The notes under the pieces were generated by a model. The model saw only the letters and a program-made list of their open reading frames with translations. It searched no databases and was not told where the DNA came from. This document shows positions 28,380 to 40,700 of a stretch of 64,000 bases of DNA, piece after piece. The DNA is from Diphasiastrum complanatum (Eukaryota; Streptophyta; Lycopodiopsida; Lycopodiales; Lycopodiaceae): positions 18,252,718 to 18,316,717 of the forward strand of contig CM055107.1 in NCBI GenBank assembly GCA_029204225.1, in the 5' to 3' direction. Each line of letters begins with the position of its first letter. Positions within the stretch are counted from its first letter, which is position 1. A program made the translations under genes and the position numbers.

Positions 28380-28960
28380 GATTGAGCCCGTCACTCTGGC
28401 TTCGACCGAGTCTCTAGCTCTTCGTCCTCAACCGAGTCTTTAAGCTCCACACTTGGCCGAGTCCCATGACTTACGTCTGGACCGAGCCGAGTTCCATATT
28501 ACATTTCAACTAGGTACTACACATAAACTCTTTGACTTACCATCTCGATCGATTCTAGGGTTATATCCTCAATCGGGTCCTACTCATCAGATCTCGATCA
28601 ATCCCTTCAGTCAGATCTTGACCGAGCCCTTCAGTCAGATCTTGACCGAATCCTCTAGTTAGATCTCGACCGAGTCCTTCAATCAGATCTCGACCGAGTC
28701 CTCCACTCAGCCGAGTCCTCCAGTCAGACCGAGTCCTTCAATTAGAGATCTCGACTGAGTCCTTCCTTCAGATCTTGACCGAGTCCTCCAGTCAGGACTC
28801 CTCCGGTCAGACCAAGTCCTCCAGTCAGACTAATTCCTCCAATCAGTTCTTGATTGAGTCCTCCAGTCAGATCTCGACCGAGTCTCAACCAAGTGATTGC
28901 ATTGACATCTCGACCGACAGTTTTCAATCAAATCTCAACCGGGCCGAGTCCTATTTGAAG
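28380..28960. repeat. minisatellite with GACCGAGTC core, unit about 24 bases
   Basis: From about 28400 the word GACCGAGTC or close variants (GACCGAGCC, GATTGAGTC, AACCGAGTC) recurs more than fifteen times. In the central part (28600-28900) the spacing is mostly 24 bases, with CCTYCAGTCAGATCT between cores. Divergence increases towards both ends. Confidence 0.9.
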
Positions 28961-29574
28961 GTCAACTCCAGATTTGACTAGACTCTTACACTAGCAAATT
29001 GTCACAACTACCACCCAAGTTCTTTTGCACTACCACTACCCTGGATATTGTGCCATTTGGATACACACAAATCACAATACTCTGATTCAATGAAGACAAG
29101 CAATAGCTGTAGTAGCTAGGTCTTTGGATTTTAACGCTTTCAGTTTTGGATCAGTAGGCATAGTTTTGTCCACTCAGATAACTTCACCCATTCCGATATC
29201 CTTACACCTACTAACACAACTCTCCTTCCACCGCTACCCCCACCATTTACTACCACATCCACCCCTTCATTCACACTTAACATGGGCTTTGATTCCATTA
29301 TCCCATGAAAGCCCTCACCTATACAATCTTCCACCCTACTTGACTTTGCAGTCAATGTAGATGATTTTGCACTACAACTATTAACACAAACCACATCCAC
29401 CACCATAACAACTAGTCCACTCCATATGTCTCCGACACACATTCAGTCACCACCACATTCATCACCCCTAATTCCACAATCACCTCCCCCTGCATTTTCT
29501 CACACTCCAACATCTCCCCCAATTCCATATTTTCTTCCATTCAATCCCATGCCATATCCCAACTATATACACAC
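28961..29574. other. C/T-rich stretch, no gene established
   Basis: From about 29150 to 29570 the plus strand is C/T/A-rich and encodes proline- and threonine-rich frames with several stops. It could be the variable part of a retrotransposon gag or a leader sequence. No motif allows assignment. Confidence 0.4.
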
Positions 29575-30722
29575 TGTTATAAAGCTACGTTTATAAGCTT
29601 TACTATCGGCGCCACTGGCGCTAGCATTGTCTCCAACGCTAGCAGCGCCACTACTGCTCTCGGCGCCACCGCCGCTCACGGCGCCATTGTGACAAGAATC
29701 CAGCCGGCGCCAAGTTCCTATGGCTGAAAAACTTTGATTGGTTCTAGCAAAGTCCAGAGAGCTCGGATCGATGTGTAATCACCTCACACAATCTAGGCAT
29801 GATTAAAGGAAGCCTGGGGATCAGGGCAGAGCACTTGGTATGAGGGGAGGTGGCGAATCCCACCATAACTATAGGGAAATGCAGGTTGCGACTCAGGGAG
29901 GGCTCCAACCAGGTCTCAGCTTCCCTTGCTGGAATGTTGTCTTGGAGCCCGCCTTGCATGCCAGCGCCCCGAAGACTAAGGTCAGTCACACACTTGAAAT
30001 GTATTCTTCTCAAATTTATTAATAAAGTGAAAATTTTCTCAAATTGACTCTGATTACCTTCTGGGTTTTAGTGTTCAGTAAAAGCGCCAGTTGTAAGGCC
30101 GCTTCAAACTTTTTGATCTAGCACATAATTGGGGGGTGTATCTCGGGATGTCAACGATATGCCATCGGGACCGAATGGTCCGGGACGCCAGGGATATGCG
30201 ATCGAGACCATTCGGTCTAGAAACTGGTTGTCTTCATATCTATCATAGTTTGTCGTTTTGAGTGTTCCTTGCATGGGTTAAGCTCTTGGGGAACGGGCTC
30301 TAACCTGTCAGCTGAGTTGGATGGCTTGCTTGGGTGGAAGTTACCAATTTATGGCTGTCCAGTCTGGCGTAGCACCAGGTTGGCTTCCAATGCTCATGAC
30401 GAAGCTTTGAGTTGGTTAAGTCTGATGTAAGTCAGACGACTTGCTTGAAATGGATGTTATTCGTTTGTAACAAAGCTTCGAGTTAGTTAAGTTTGATGTA
30501 TGTCGAGCGGCTTGCTTGGAGGGAGGTCACCCACGTCGGGTTTCTTGGTCTGGCATGGCACCAGGTTGGATCTCAATGTTGGTCTCCGAACTTCAAGTTG
30601 GTTAATTCTGATCATTGTTGGCGAGTTGGTTGCTTGTATGTCAAGGGGGTTTGAATGACAAGAGTTGAAAGCTGGGAAGCTAAGTCGTGGATCCCGGCTC
30701 CCTTTGGGATGCCTACGGTACA
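29575..30722 (+). mobile_element. LTR of family A, second copy
   Basis: Begins TGTTATAAAGC and ends CCTACGGTACA. It aligns along its whole length to the solo LTR at 6323-7559, including the GGCGCC-rich head, CCAGCCGGCGCCAAG, the AATAAA at about 30022, CCAGTTGTAAGGCCGCTTC and GATGCCT before the end. It is about 90 bases shorter. It has no clean 5-bp target duplication (CACAC at left, CGCAG at right), so it may be one LTR of a larger decayed element or an older solo LTR. Confidence 0.85.
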
Positions 30723-31271
30723 CGCAGACTCCCTGACATTGGCCCTTGGGAGCAATTACCCTAGGCATCCCAAAAAGCGGTTTGGTTGGTGAATGAGCTC
30801 CAGTTCAACCTCTTTGGCACAGTTATGGACTCGGCTCATTACATTCGCCATGTCCATTTACATTTACTTTACTTTATGCATAGGCAGGCTTTGGGCCCTT
30901 TTTTATTCATTATTTGACATTTAGACTATATGGTTGGCCTTGGGCCCTATTATTGACATTTAGACCATATTATTGGCCTTGGGCCCTATGATTCACTATA
31001 TTGGTTATTTGGTCATGTTACTGAGAGTGGGGGCCTTCTTGGAGGGCGCACTATTTTCCCTCTCAGTTTGGCCCTAGCCACTGGAAGCTTCCTTTTAGGG
31101 CTTCCTCTTAGCTATAAGTAGGGATTCTGTGTCATTTGTTACTTGGCTTATGATACGATCTCCTTCTTTAGTCTCTTTAAGCTTTCTCTCTCCTGCTTTC
31201 TAGGGTTAAGTCTTGCTTATGTGATGCTTTCATAGACTAAATCTAGATCAGCCGTGGCTACGTTCATAACT
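30723..31271 (+). mobile_element. LTR-like sequence of family C
   Basis: Contains GAGTGGGGGCC, ACTATTTTCCCTC, GGAAGCTTC and a TATA-type CTATAAGTAGGG at about 31110, in the same order as the copy at 55940-56400. It ends just before a primer-binding-like site. The left border is not defined. TTTGGGATGCCTA at about 30703 (end of the family A LTR) forms an inverted pair with TAGGCATCCCAAA at about 30762. Confidence 0.6.
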
Positions 31272-31284
31272 TGGTATCATAGCA
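31272..31284 (+). promoter_or_regulatory. retrotransposon primer-binding-like site
   Basis: TGGTATCATAGC differs at one base from TGGTATCAGAGC, the complement of initiator tRNA-Met used by many plant LTR retrotransposons. It lies directly after the family C LTR-like sequence. Confidence 0.7.
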
Positions 31285-32090
31285 CTTTCCTGAGCATCTC
31301 CATTGAGCAGATTTTTCTCTCACAGGAGGGCGCCCATCTTTAGCTTGGATCTTCACCATTTTTCAGCCGGATCTTCAGCATTTCTCCACACTTGTCTTGC
31401 AGATTTTCACGACGGATCGGAGGAGGACAGGCGCCCACTTGCTGCCCATTTCTAGCGCCCTCTTGCTGGCTGCCTACTGCTGCATTTTCAGCCTTTTTCC
31501 TCCCCTATTTTGGGCGCCCTACTGCCTCCTATTTGCTGCCCTATTGGGTGCCCTCATGCTTGCTGACCAGCGCCCTACTGCTCCTTCCTTTGCTGAAAAT
31601 TTCCGCTTTTTGCTGCCCCTATTCGCCACCTTCCATTAGCCACTCCTAGTGCCCTACCAACCCATCTTTTTTATCCAATTTTTTTTTTTTTTGCCGTTTA
31701 CTACATCTCTTGGACGCCCACACTCCACCATAGTTGGCGCCCTACATCCGCCTCAATTTCAGCTCGCCCTCCTACACTGCTGTCTGTGTTCGCAACCCTA
31801 CCCCGGACAATACAAACACGCCTAGATGCTTAGAAAGCCACTCCCACCCAACTTCATCGCACATCGGGATTGCTCCCCGTCTTTATCGCAAACTTTTTTT
31901 TACCCTTGAAGGGCGATCTCTGATTTTTCAGCCTTGTTTCCTCGCTGCCCATACCTCCTTTTTGTTATCACTTCCTTTCCTTGGCTGCTCCCTTTCCAGC
32001 CCCATAGTCCATTATTGTTTCCCATACTTTTACCCACCGTTTACCTCTTGTGGATTGATTATATCCATTTTAGGTCCTAAATTCTATTAA
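31285..32090 (+). mobile_element. C/T-rich leader of the family C element, no domains
   Basis: Follows the primer-binding site. GGCGCCC or near matches recur about every 40-60 bases between 31327 and 31740, separated by pyrimidine-rich text with poly-T at 31680. The 85- to 118-codon ORFs are low complexity and have no recognised domain. It reads as untranslated leader sequence. Confidence 0.5.
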
Positions 32091-33823
32091 TTTTACACTC
32101 TCCACAATCTAGCCACCATAGCTATGGTTCACTCCTCAATTTATATTTTCAATATCAATTGATTTTTGGTGAAAATGCCACTCAAGTTTTTTCTATTAGA
32201 ACCGTGCACCAATCCTTGCAAAAATATTGACAAACAAGCCATTGAGTAGCACTAATATCTTTGATTATGTATGAGAATGGTCTATTTGATTGACCTTTCA
32301 ACACAATTTGAAAGTTATGTCGTGCTAACTTTGAAAATAATTAAATCAAACTTAAAGGTCAATCAAGTGAACCATTTTTTTATGAGAAAAACTTATAACT
32401 AATTGTAACCAAATCCAATATATGATGCAAGTAGCATGTTGCATTCCACAATAAAATTTGAATTTGATTATGTGTTAGTTTGTAAGAAAAACATACTACA
32501 TGCCATAAAATCTTTGAATTTATGTATTATTTTGCTTTATACTTGAAGTAACTCTAGTGATTGGAATTTTTGTATGAGAAATAGATTTTATTGATTTAAT
32601 GGTTGTACTTTTCTTATGGGAAATATGTTTCACCATTAGAACAAAAAATAATGAGGAAGACTTCATGGAAGTGTAGATAATGAAGGCTATAACTCTAATC
32701 CAATTTAACGCATGCCATATTGCTCCAGGAAGAATGTCATTTCTCATAAATTTGGTATATGTGTTGTGTGGAAGAGGGGGGTTTTAATCATAGGCATTTA
32801 CCAGTGTGGTTATCACATATTTTTAAACCAGTCAGGTCTTGGTATTAAGAGATATCCTATTTTCTTGACACCAGTTGGTTGCATAATATTGCAGTTTTTT
32901 TAATTTTTTGATATCAACCAAGTTTCCGTATGAACATGGTATATTAGTTGTAGACTGGTTGTGCTAAGGTACAAGCGTTATCAATTAGGGTATACATATA
33001 TACAATTTCTTGAAAAACAAACTTGTTTCTTTAGGGTAGCATGCACTCTTAAGGGTAGCATGCATCGATGGTTGAAAGACATGCCTTTTTTTAAATGCAA
33101 TATGTAGTGTATTGGTTCACCATAAGTATTTTTGTTTACATATTTAAAATTTTGCTACCAAGCGACATTATATTCATATTTTAATACCATGGCACAACCC
33201 ATAGTATCTCCCTAGTTGAGTACCCACATGAGCATTGGCAGGGCTAAAATCAGCCCTAAGTAGGTATTGACCTAGGTGTTGAGAGAGCTAATACTAGGTG
33301 ACTCCATTCAGGGATACTTGAGACATGATCCAACATCGGTAAATAATTCCTCTTCTAGACCCTCAACCCAAGGCAAGTGTAATCATAGATAATTGCCACT
33401 CTTCCTTTTGTGGATTATATGTTATGTACAGTTTAATAATCATCCAAATTGTTGATCTCTACTCCAAAACATTTATGTATTACACATCAAAGAATGGACA
33501 TGGTGAGGAAAATTTTGTATAGCATATGCATTGTAGTAAAGAGGGCACTCGTTTTGTATGGATCACATTAGAAGACATGTGCAATGGGCAATGGCTTGTG
33601 GCAGGGTAGACAGAAAATCTTGTCAGATAGCAATATGATTATGATTTTGCTAGAAAAGAGAGAGTCAGCATTGGAATGTGGACTCGGTATGATGTAGATT
33701 TGTGCATTGGGTTTAGAACTATACGTTTATGTGTCTCCTTTTCTCTTTGACAAGACTGACTTGCCTTTCCTCGGATTACTACTTTTGATGTTGAAATGTT
33801 TTTAGCCATTTGATCGCTCGCTA

Positions 33824-33877
<54 letters not shown>

Positions 33878-35130
33878 TCTCAACAGACATTGTGTACAAT
33901 GTAGCATGCACGATGTGGGTGAGTAGCTGGTGGGTACAGTGAGGTCGGGTACCAGCGGCCCAGCCCAACTCATGGCAAGAAGAGGGTCTAATGATGAGTA
34001 ATGAGACTTCAGATAGTCAGCGTAGAATCTCGTATTCTAGCTAAAAGTAGCTCCGGTAGGACAGCATGACGGTAAGAGACTAAGAGCTGTGATATAGCAA
34101 CGCTTGTGTTGTCGAAGTCTGAAGAGTAACGACTGTTATACAATGTTATAGGGAACTCCAGAAGCGCAGCACGTTTGAAAGTACTGCTCAAGCGTTTTAT
34201 ATGTCTATGTCATCATCCTCAATAATAACTATCCATGCTCAGGGGGAGGACTGGGAGCTGGGAGAGGAGTCCAATGTGTAATGTTAATCGGGTTTCAGTT
34301 TATACACTGTATGCAGCCACCACCTTCTCACATTAAGCCTCTTGTTTGGTCTATTTCTGTCTGAAGTCTGGACATCAGCTGAAACAGAAATCCAGAGAAC
34401 GGTGATTAAAAAATGATGAAGAAAATTTGTTTTATTTGGGAAGTGGGCGTTGAAAAGAAGGAAGACATGAGCCTCTTGTAACATAGAGGAAAGAGACTTG
34501 GGAAGTTGTACTCGGGAAGTCCGTGATGAAAGCTCTTGTCAACTTTTTGCAGCTGCTGCTGCTTCTCACAATCATCACTTTTAGCATGCTTTATATGAAA
34601 GTGATGATGATGTTGTTGATGTTGCAGCGACATTGGGACCCACACAAGGGCTGAAGAGTCAAGACTGACTCACCAAGGAATATGTCCACATATACAATAT
34701 TAACGATCCAGCTACAAAGCAAGCACACAATGCTGAGGTTACTCTCCTCCTAGATCTGCACAATCTTTCCCAATCTCATAGTTAACTTGGAAGATGCCAC
34801 TTTGGAAATGCAGATTAAGTTTTAAACTGCAACTCTTTGATATATATATTACAAGTGTATGGACTAGGATGATGGGATGGGGATGGGGGAGTTGCGGGAG
34901 GTTTGCATCTTGCATTGCCACTCATGCACCTACCTAAGTGCTCTTGGCAGCTCGGATGCACCTGCTTCAAGTCAAGGGCAGCTCTTAATGGTCAGGAGAT
35001 AAAAGAGAGAATGTATAGAAGGTATGTCTTATGGTGGAAGGCCTCGGTCCTAGGGCCTTCAGTGCAGGGAGGGCCCTTGCCCGAGGGTAGGGCCCCGACC
35101 TGTACGGAAGGCCTGAGGCCCACGGGCCTT
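32091..35130. other. intergenic, no gene seen; one (CT)n tract
   Basis: AT-rich to about 33600. A (CT)n microsatellite occupies 33827-33874. At about 34390 the minus strand has a strong acceptor-like TTTCTGTTTCAG before a 31-codon open stretch, but no partner exon or family match is seen. No transposon domain is recognisable. Confidence 0.4.
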
Positions 35131-35135
35131 CTGCA

Positions 35136-35451
35136 ACGTAATGCTAGGTGAGAAGGCAGAGAGAGAATGCACATTCCGGAGAGAAAGCGCACATTTCGGA
35201 AAGAAAGTGGAAATTTCGAAGAGAGAATGGCAGATTCCACATGAGAGAGAAAGGTGGATGCACATTCCACACTTGAAGGTGCTTTCAAAATACAAAGCAA
35301 ACTTGAGCACCTAGCATTACGTACTATGGAATGGGCTGGGCACATGCCATTCTGCCCGTAAGGATTTCTAGAGAATTTTTAGGCGAGGCTCGGAGGGGCC
35401 GGGCTTAATTTTTTTTGGAAAGCCGAACCGGGCAGAATGGCCTGTGCCCGA
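35136..35451. repeat. nested inverted repeats
   Basis: ACGTAATGCTAGGTG at 35136-35150 is perfectly complementary to 35308-35322. A second pair, 35336-35358 with 35429-35451, matches at 21 of 23 positions around a 13-base perfect core GCCATTCTGCCCG. The sequence around 35040-35130 is also unusually GC-rich with GGCCTTC and AAGGCC words. No coding sequence is seen. Confidence 0.85.
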
Positions 35452-38339
35452 CGCTTTCCATTGCATAATGGATACTTTGAAATTTTGTACATGCTCATTA
35501 TGAAGCATAATGAGAAGTTTGACTTTTTCCAACCACTCGGACACTACCACATGGCAGTCTGGCGCTTGTGACGCTTGACGCACAAGATGGAATGGAAAGC
35601 CACTAAAAATTGTCCAAGTGGCTATTATGCAACATGGCAAAATTCCAAGTGGTTGGGCGTAAAGTATTGTGTGCCAGTAAGCTCCCTTGTCACACCCAGT
35701 GTACTTGTGTTGTGTTTGATGTGGTGATATCAAAGAGAATGTATAGAAGCCACAAGGGTGTATGATGCTAAGGTATGGTGAGAAAAGCCAAAAGGGAATA
35801 AATAGAAGGGAGGGTGTAGCACTAGGCTTGGTAGTGCATCTAGCAACCCCTATCATTGGAGCCTAAAGCCATGAGATTGCACATGCAAGAAATTTGGGCC
35901 TTGTTGAATAAACAATCGTCTTAGATACGCATCGGTTTACATGATGGATACTCATTGGGTGGGTAAAACTCACCTTTCAAGTATTGCATATTACACTCAT
36001 ACCATCGTCGCAAGTTGTCATAAAATTGCACAAATAATTGCACATATGAATTCCTTGCACATATGATCGGTTTCCCCTAAAAGACAAAAAGATTGCTTTT
36101 GGAAAATAGATTTTTTGTGAAAATGCCATACAAAAAGGCAAGTGGCAAGGAATGTTAGACTTAAGCGCGTGTTGGGGAAACCGCTCAAGTCCCAGCCTTT
36201 GAGGCGTTGGCGCTACAGCCAAGCTTGCTTTATGGTGGTCTATAGCTCTAGTGCACGGGGGGGAGAGGTGGCAGTAACTCTATGGATGGGTGGTAATGTA
36301 GCGTTCGTCACTTGATTGTGTCTTAGCAATGATCGGAATCGATGATGGGGATTCTAACATTATCTCACTGCACAAGAGTCACGGATCTTCTCTATGGATG
36401 GGAGGTCAAAGTGATGTCTAGTTCTAGCAATGTTTGGGTTATCCATAGGTTGAATTCTATAGGCGACAGTTACATTGGGGTCACTTATTGCATGACCTTA
36501 TAACATAGGACCTCAATTGAACAACATTCGTAATTTTTTATTGGTCTTTCTTTGCAATTTTTTTTTAATTGTAATTTCTAAAATCACCAAGAAGCTACAC
36601 AATTAGTATCCAACGACATCATTTGAAATAACTTTGGGAATGGTAATGGAAACAATTTCTCACCATGAAAAAATTTAGCTTCACGTAGTCTACTCAAACT
36701 TAAAGATTTTTCTTCCTCTTGGGGACACCAACTATACACAATGTAATCATTTCCATATATGAATGACCATTTCCCAATCTTGATGTAGACATTTGGAATA
36801 TTCAAGATTCATCTTTTCATACATATGCATAACAAGATTAGCATATATCATTAAATTGAGGATGTGTGAAGGTGGTCCGTTCAAATGTTTATGCAAAAGT
36901 CATTACTTGAAAATTTTGATATGATTTACCTTAAGTCTCTTGTTTAGACTTATATATTGAGGCTCTTATTTTGTGTCCATATATTTAGATGTATTTGATG
37001 TGAACATGCGGGAGTTTTCTTCATGTTCATACAATTCAATGGATTCTAAAACAAAGTCAGCCAAATGCCTTCATCCAATTGTTTGTCTTCTATTAAGTTC
37101 ATTTTTCACATATATTGACACAATATATTTTCAAATTTGAGTAATGCATGCAAAAAGAAGTCTTGTATCTTCAGGTCCTATTCCATGATGTCATCCCATT
37201 CCCAACTACTAGCTCATGTTTCTGATCACAATTGGTCAAAAAAAGGAATCAATGGTATGGGATTGGTTTAACAACTACAATTCACCTTCTTTGTTATAAA
37301 ACAATAGGACACCTTTCAACAAGTCATGGACCATGCAAGTATCTCTCAATCCAAATCTAGCCCAGAGTGAGGGCTCTATCTCATGGCCACAAAATTCATA
37401 GAAAATTATATTTCTCCTATTATTATTTGCACATTCTTAGTTACGACCATAGGAGTATCATAAGTGTGTTTGACCAAATGGAAATCTTTCATGGTTGTTA
37501 TATATCATGCACTTACGTAAAAGCCAACTTAGAAACGTAACAAGCTTAACCATTCAGACTTTAAGAAAACTGGAATCCCAACCAACCGGAAAGCCAACTC
37601 AGAATCCATCCCCAAAAGGTAACCAAAGGCAAAGACAAGCCACACATGAAACTCAAGGCATAGCGGTCGTCAAACTGACCAAATGGCATAGCGGCGAGCC
37701 ACACGTTGGTGACATGGATCCTTAGGCACCAACAATGCAAAAAGGTTATAGTAAGGGTCCTTCCACTTGGACCAGTCCCGGAGGCGAAACCGAAATGGTA
37801 ATCATCCCCAAGGATCAACTTTATTAAATTTGGAAGATGATACATTCATACATAGACTGACTGGTCTCGGGGCCACCAACACGTGCTAGGCATTGTGCCT
37901 GGCTCGTGCTGGTAGAGGGAGCTGAGACTTGGCGACTGGATTCATGGCGCTGGTTCAGCTGCCCAAGTTTGTCTGTTGGACTCCCCCTACAGTTCTGGTG
38001 TGGCACCTCCTTGGTCCTAGAATATAGTGCTTTTTGGTAAAGCATGCTTTTCTAGACTTAGTTTTTATTTTGTTGATTAAGCCTGGCAGAATCAATCTGG
38101 CTCCCGGACATGGGTCCCGGGAGCTGTCCTGGCGGCAGAATCAACTTGGTTCCTGACTAGGCCATGACTCAAGCTCTAGAGCTAGCTCGTGACTTGTGAC
38201 TACTTGACTGGCTCACTACAGGTCGGAGGCTCAGTCCTTGACTTTCTAACTTGCTCTGGGACCTTAGGGAGCATCACCCCTTAGAGTCTTACAGGGCACG
38301 TTGGGTGCACCCGAGTCAGCTTTACAACATTGGCCATGG
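35452..38339. other. no gene seen; possible LTR sequence
   Basis: A 162-codon minus ORF at 35368-35856 has no recognised motif. A TATA-like AATAAATAGAAG lies near 35798. The interval 37700-38339 is probably the inner part of the minus-strand family B LTR: on minus it contains AATAAA near 37828. The rest is AT-rich and featureless. Confidence 0.4.
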
Positions 38340-38710
38340 TGTCCCATACCACCATGCCTTACCCTCGACCCTCGCCTACCTATATCCTAAGGCCTAGATA
38401 ATCATCCTGACTTGACCATAAGTGGAAGAGCTCTTCATTCTCCACGAGAGAATGAATGACAAGCTCATGGAGATCCACCTCTATATACATAGTCCAGGTG
38501 AGGTCATCTCTAACCATAGGAGTCATGCATGACCATTGACACACGTCCATTGTGCAAATTGATTTAGGTCCATAACAAAGGGTCGCCTCACACCAATAGG
38601 ACATTGACATGTGTCACCCGAAAGAACTATAGCTCAAGATCAGCTTTCTGTCCCATATATGAGACCATGACCTCAGGTAATCTGTTATGTGCCCTTAGGG
38701 GTACGTAACA
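38340..38710 (-). mobile_element. 3' LTR (family B) of a minus-strand Gypsy element
   Basis: On the minus strand the LTR starts TGTTACGTACC at 38710, directly after a polypurine tract. It aligns with the plus-strand copy at 46571-46945 through CCCTAAGGGCA, TTGAGGT, GTCAATGG, TAGAGGTGGATCTCCATGAG and GGTGGTATGGGA. The far border was not located and may lie near 37700. Confidence 0.8.
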
Positions 38711-38965
38711 TTCTCTCCCCCTTTAGGAGCCTCCACCTAAAGAGAATAAGCTTTGGAAGTACAATCTTAGATAGTCTTCTCTCTTCCAAGTGTCCTCCTC
38801 ATCTAATTTGCCTTTCCAACGTATCAGAAATTCAGAAACCAAAAGGGTGTCGACGAAACGTCAACCACCTTTTCTGACACATTAGGCACAAAGGTAGTCA
38901 GATCCTCCAGCTCAACCAGTTCACCTTCCGAAACTAGGGAATCCTTATCTAGTTTTGAATTCTTT
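38711..38965 (-). mobile_element. Ty3/Gypsy chromodomain end and polypurine tract
   Basis: On minus, a decayed chromodomain-like tail reads LEDLTTFVPNVSEKVVDV and then, across a frameshift, WKGKLDEEDTWKREKTI. It ends with the polypurine tract AAAGGGGGAGAGAA at 38724-38711, immediately before TGTTACG. This is the 3' end of a chromovirus-type Gypsy element. It abuts oppositely oriented RT sequence at about 38966. Confidence 0.75.
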
Positions 38966-38969
38966 ACAG

Positions 38970-40369
38970 TTCTATTTATAGATAATATTTTCATTTGCAG
39001 TAAGACCTTCCAAGAACACATAGAGCATATCAAAATTGTCCCGACAAACGCTCGGCTTTGGCAAGAGTTACTCTACACTAAGGAATCCAAATGTGAAGTC
39101 TTATAACATGAGCTAGTTTATCTAGGTCATAAGATCCCATGAATGAGAATTAAATCAAAAGCTGTATAGAAAACTAGATTTGGTCATTACTAGTTCTTAG
39201 TGTTGCCTTTTGGGTACAATGTTCCAACGATTCATTTCATCCATATTTGGGAAAGTTTGTTATAGTGTTTATAGATGATATTCTCATTTATAATAAGACC
39301 TTCCAAGAACACACAAAGCATATCAAAATTGTCTCGACAAAACTTCGGCAAGAGTCACTCTACACTAAGGAATCCAAATGCGAGGTCTTATAATATGAGC
39401 TAGTTTATCTAGGTCATAAGATCACTACTTATGGGATCAAGATTGACGAGGATAAAATTAAAGTAGTTGCTAATTGGCTGATCTCACAAACTATGGGATC
39501 AAGATTGACGAGGATAAAATCAAAATAGTTGTTAATTGGCTGATCTCACAATATGGCGGGCATCCTAAATCCTTCAAGGCACCAGCTAATTCTAGTATTT
39601 CTTTTGTTGATTTATCCTTTAAGGATGGCACTAATTGTGAGAATTGTTGTTTTAATATAGTTGTTTTTGGTATCCACGACCTCATTCGTATGAATGGGTT
39701 CATAAGATGCAAGTTGTGACTGTTCTTTTTTATGATGATTTTGCACATAAATTTAAAAATGCTAAATTGGTGCAGAAACTCAAGGCGGCCACCGTGCCAA
39801 GTAGCCATTTGTATGTGGTGAAAATGGCGTCGGGGGAAGATCGACAAGCTTGGAATCAGCTGGTTTCTCAGTTGCCGCTAAGATTCAAGATTATGTCAAA
39901 CCGCTTGATTTTCATATTATCAATTTTAGATAGTGTAGACACAATCTTAGGAAAGGAGTGGTTTTACTCAAAAAATAAGTCCTCAAGAAAGGACTATGTA
40001 ACTCATAGTTTAACCTTTTTGCACAATGGCTCATTTGTTGAACTTAAAGGCAATGTGAATAGGCCTTTTCATCCTGTTGTATCTGCTTTAGAAGTTCTTG
40101 AATTTTGAAAGACTCTGAAAATAAAGTTTATCTTTCTTTCTTGAAGATGAAATTTACTGCAGATGAGAAAATGTTATAAGCTATTTCCATGTTATAGTGG
40201 TCCTTACAACATTGTAAATAAAATCAAATGGCTCGCTTATCAGCTAGATTTCTCGATCGGGATTGGGGTACATCATGTTTTCCATGTAAGTCGTTTGAAA
40301 GAGCGACTGATACACATCAGAAACAACAACAACATAAATTGCAAATATATAAAAAAATTCATACTGTGA
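38970..40369 (+). mobile_element. scrambled Ty3/Gypsy pol fragments with internal duplications
   Basis: Order on plus: an RT motif C segment with downstream sequence (38977-39131, KTFQEHIEHIKIV); RT motif B (VLPFGYN at about 39205); RT motif C again (VFIDDILIYNK, 39260-39423); a doubled connection segment (GIKIDEDKIK, about 39425-39488 and 39489-39551); a retropepsin-like stretch ending VDTILGKEWF (39720-40108); and an integrase C-terminal segment (KLFPCYSGPYNIV and HHVFHVSRLKER, 40175-40330). Protease placed after RT is out of natural order. Stops are frequent, so this is a mosaic relic of more than one copy. Confidence 0.8.
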
Positions 40370-40379
40370 ACAGTCAAAT

Positions 40380-40700
40380 GCTTCCATTATATTAAATGTA
40401 GAAATTGATTCTAATGGATGAACATAATTACTTCCAAATAATGTAACTACTTTATTGCCCTCCTTGAAAGTGAGAATGTACTTCTTATAATCGATTGTCG
40501 AAGAAGGCAATTTACTAAATAACCATTCATATCCAAAAATTTAATCAACGTGTAAGGTCTAAAACATGAAAATATGACACTTGTTCATGAAGAAACAAAA
40601 GTACACTCTCAATTTTCTTCTCTTTGGGGCACTGCAATGATGAAAATAACTGCTCCATTTCATGAGCCAATCTTTCACCACTTTCGGCTTTTCCTCTTTC
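40380..40700 (-). mobile_element. Gypsy-like gag and protease fragment, minus strand
   Basis: From 40680 downward on minus: AHEMEQLFSSLQCPKEKKI resembles a retrotransposon gag helix, then FGYEWLFSKLPSSTIDYKKY and ILTFKEGNKVVTLFG resemble the retropepsin C-terminal segment (LGxxWL, then a TF..G..V.L.G strand). Stops interrupt it. It is adjacent to, and opposite in direction from, the plus-strand integrase fragment. Confidence 0.5.

Noticed and set aside
28380-28960. CRISPR-like array
   Set aside because: Units are contiguous and divergent without unique spacers, in a eukaryotic genome; this is a minisatellite.
29575-30722. A target-site duplication for the second family A LTR
   Set aside because: Flanks CACAC and CGCAG agree at only three of five positions, so no duplication is claimed.
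34284-34484. Possible exon on minus after a strong TTTCTGTTTCAG acceptor at about 34390
   Set aside because: No partner exon, no conserved protein and no phase evidence.
35368-35856. 162-codon minus ORF
   Set aside because: No motif, no splice context, and it overlaps inverted-repeat and LTR-like DNA.
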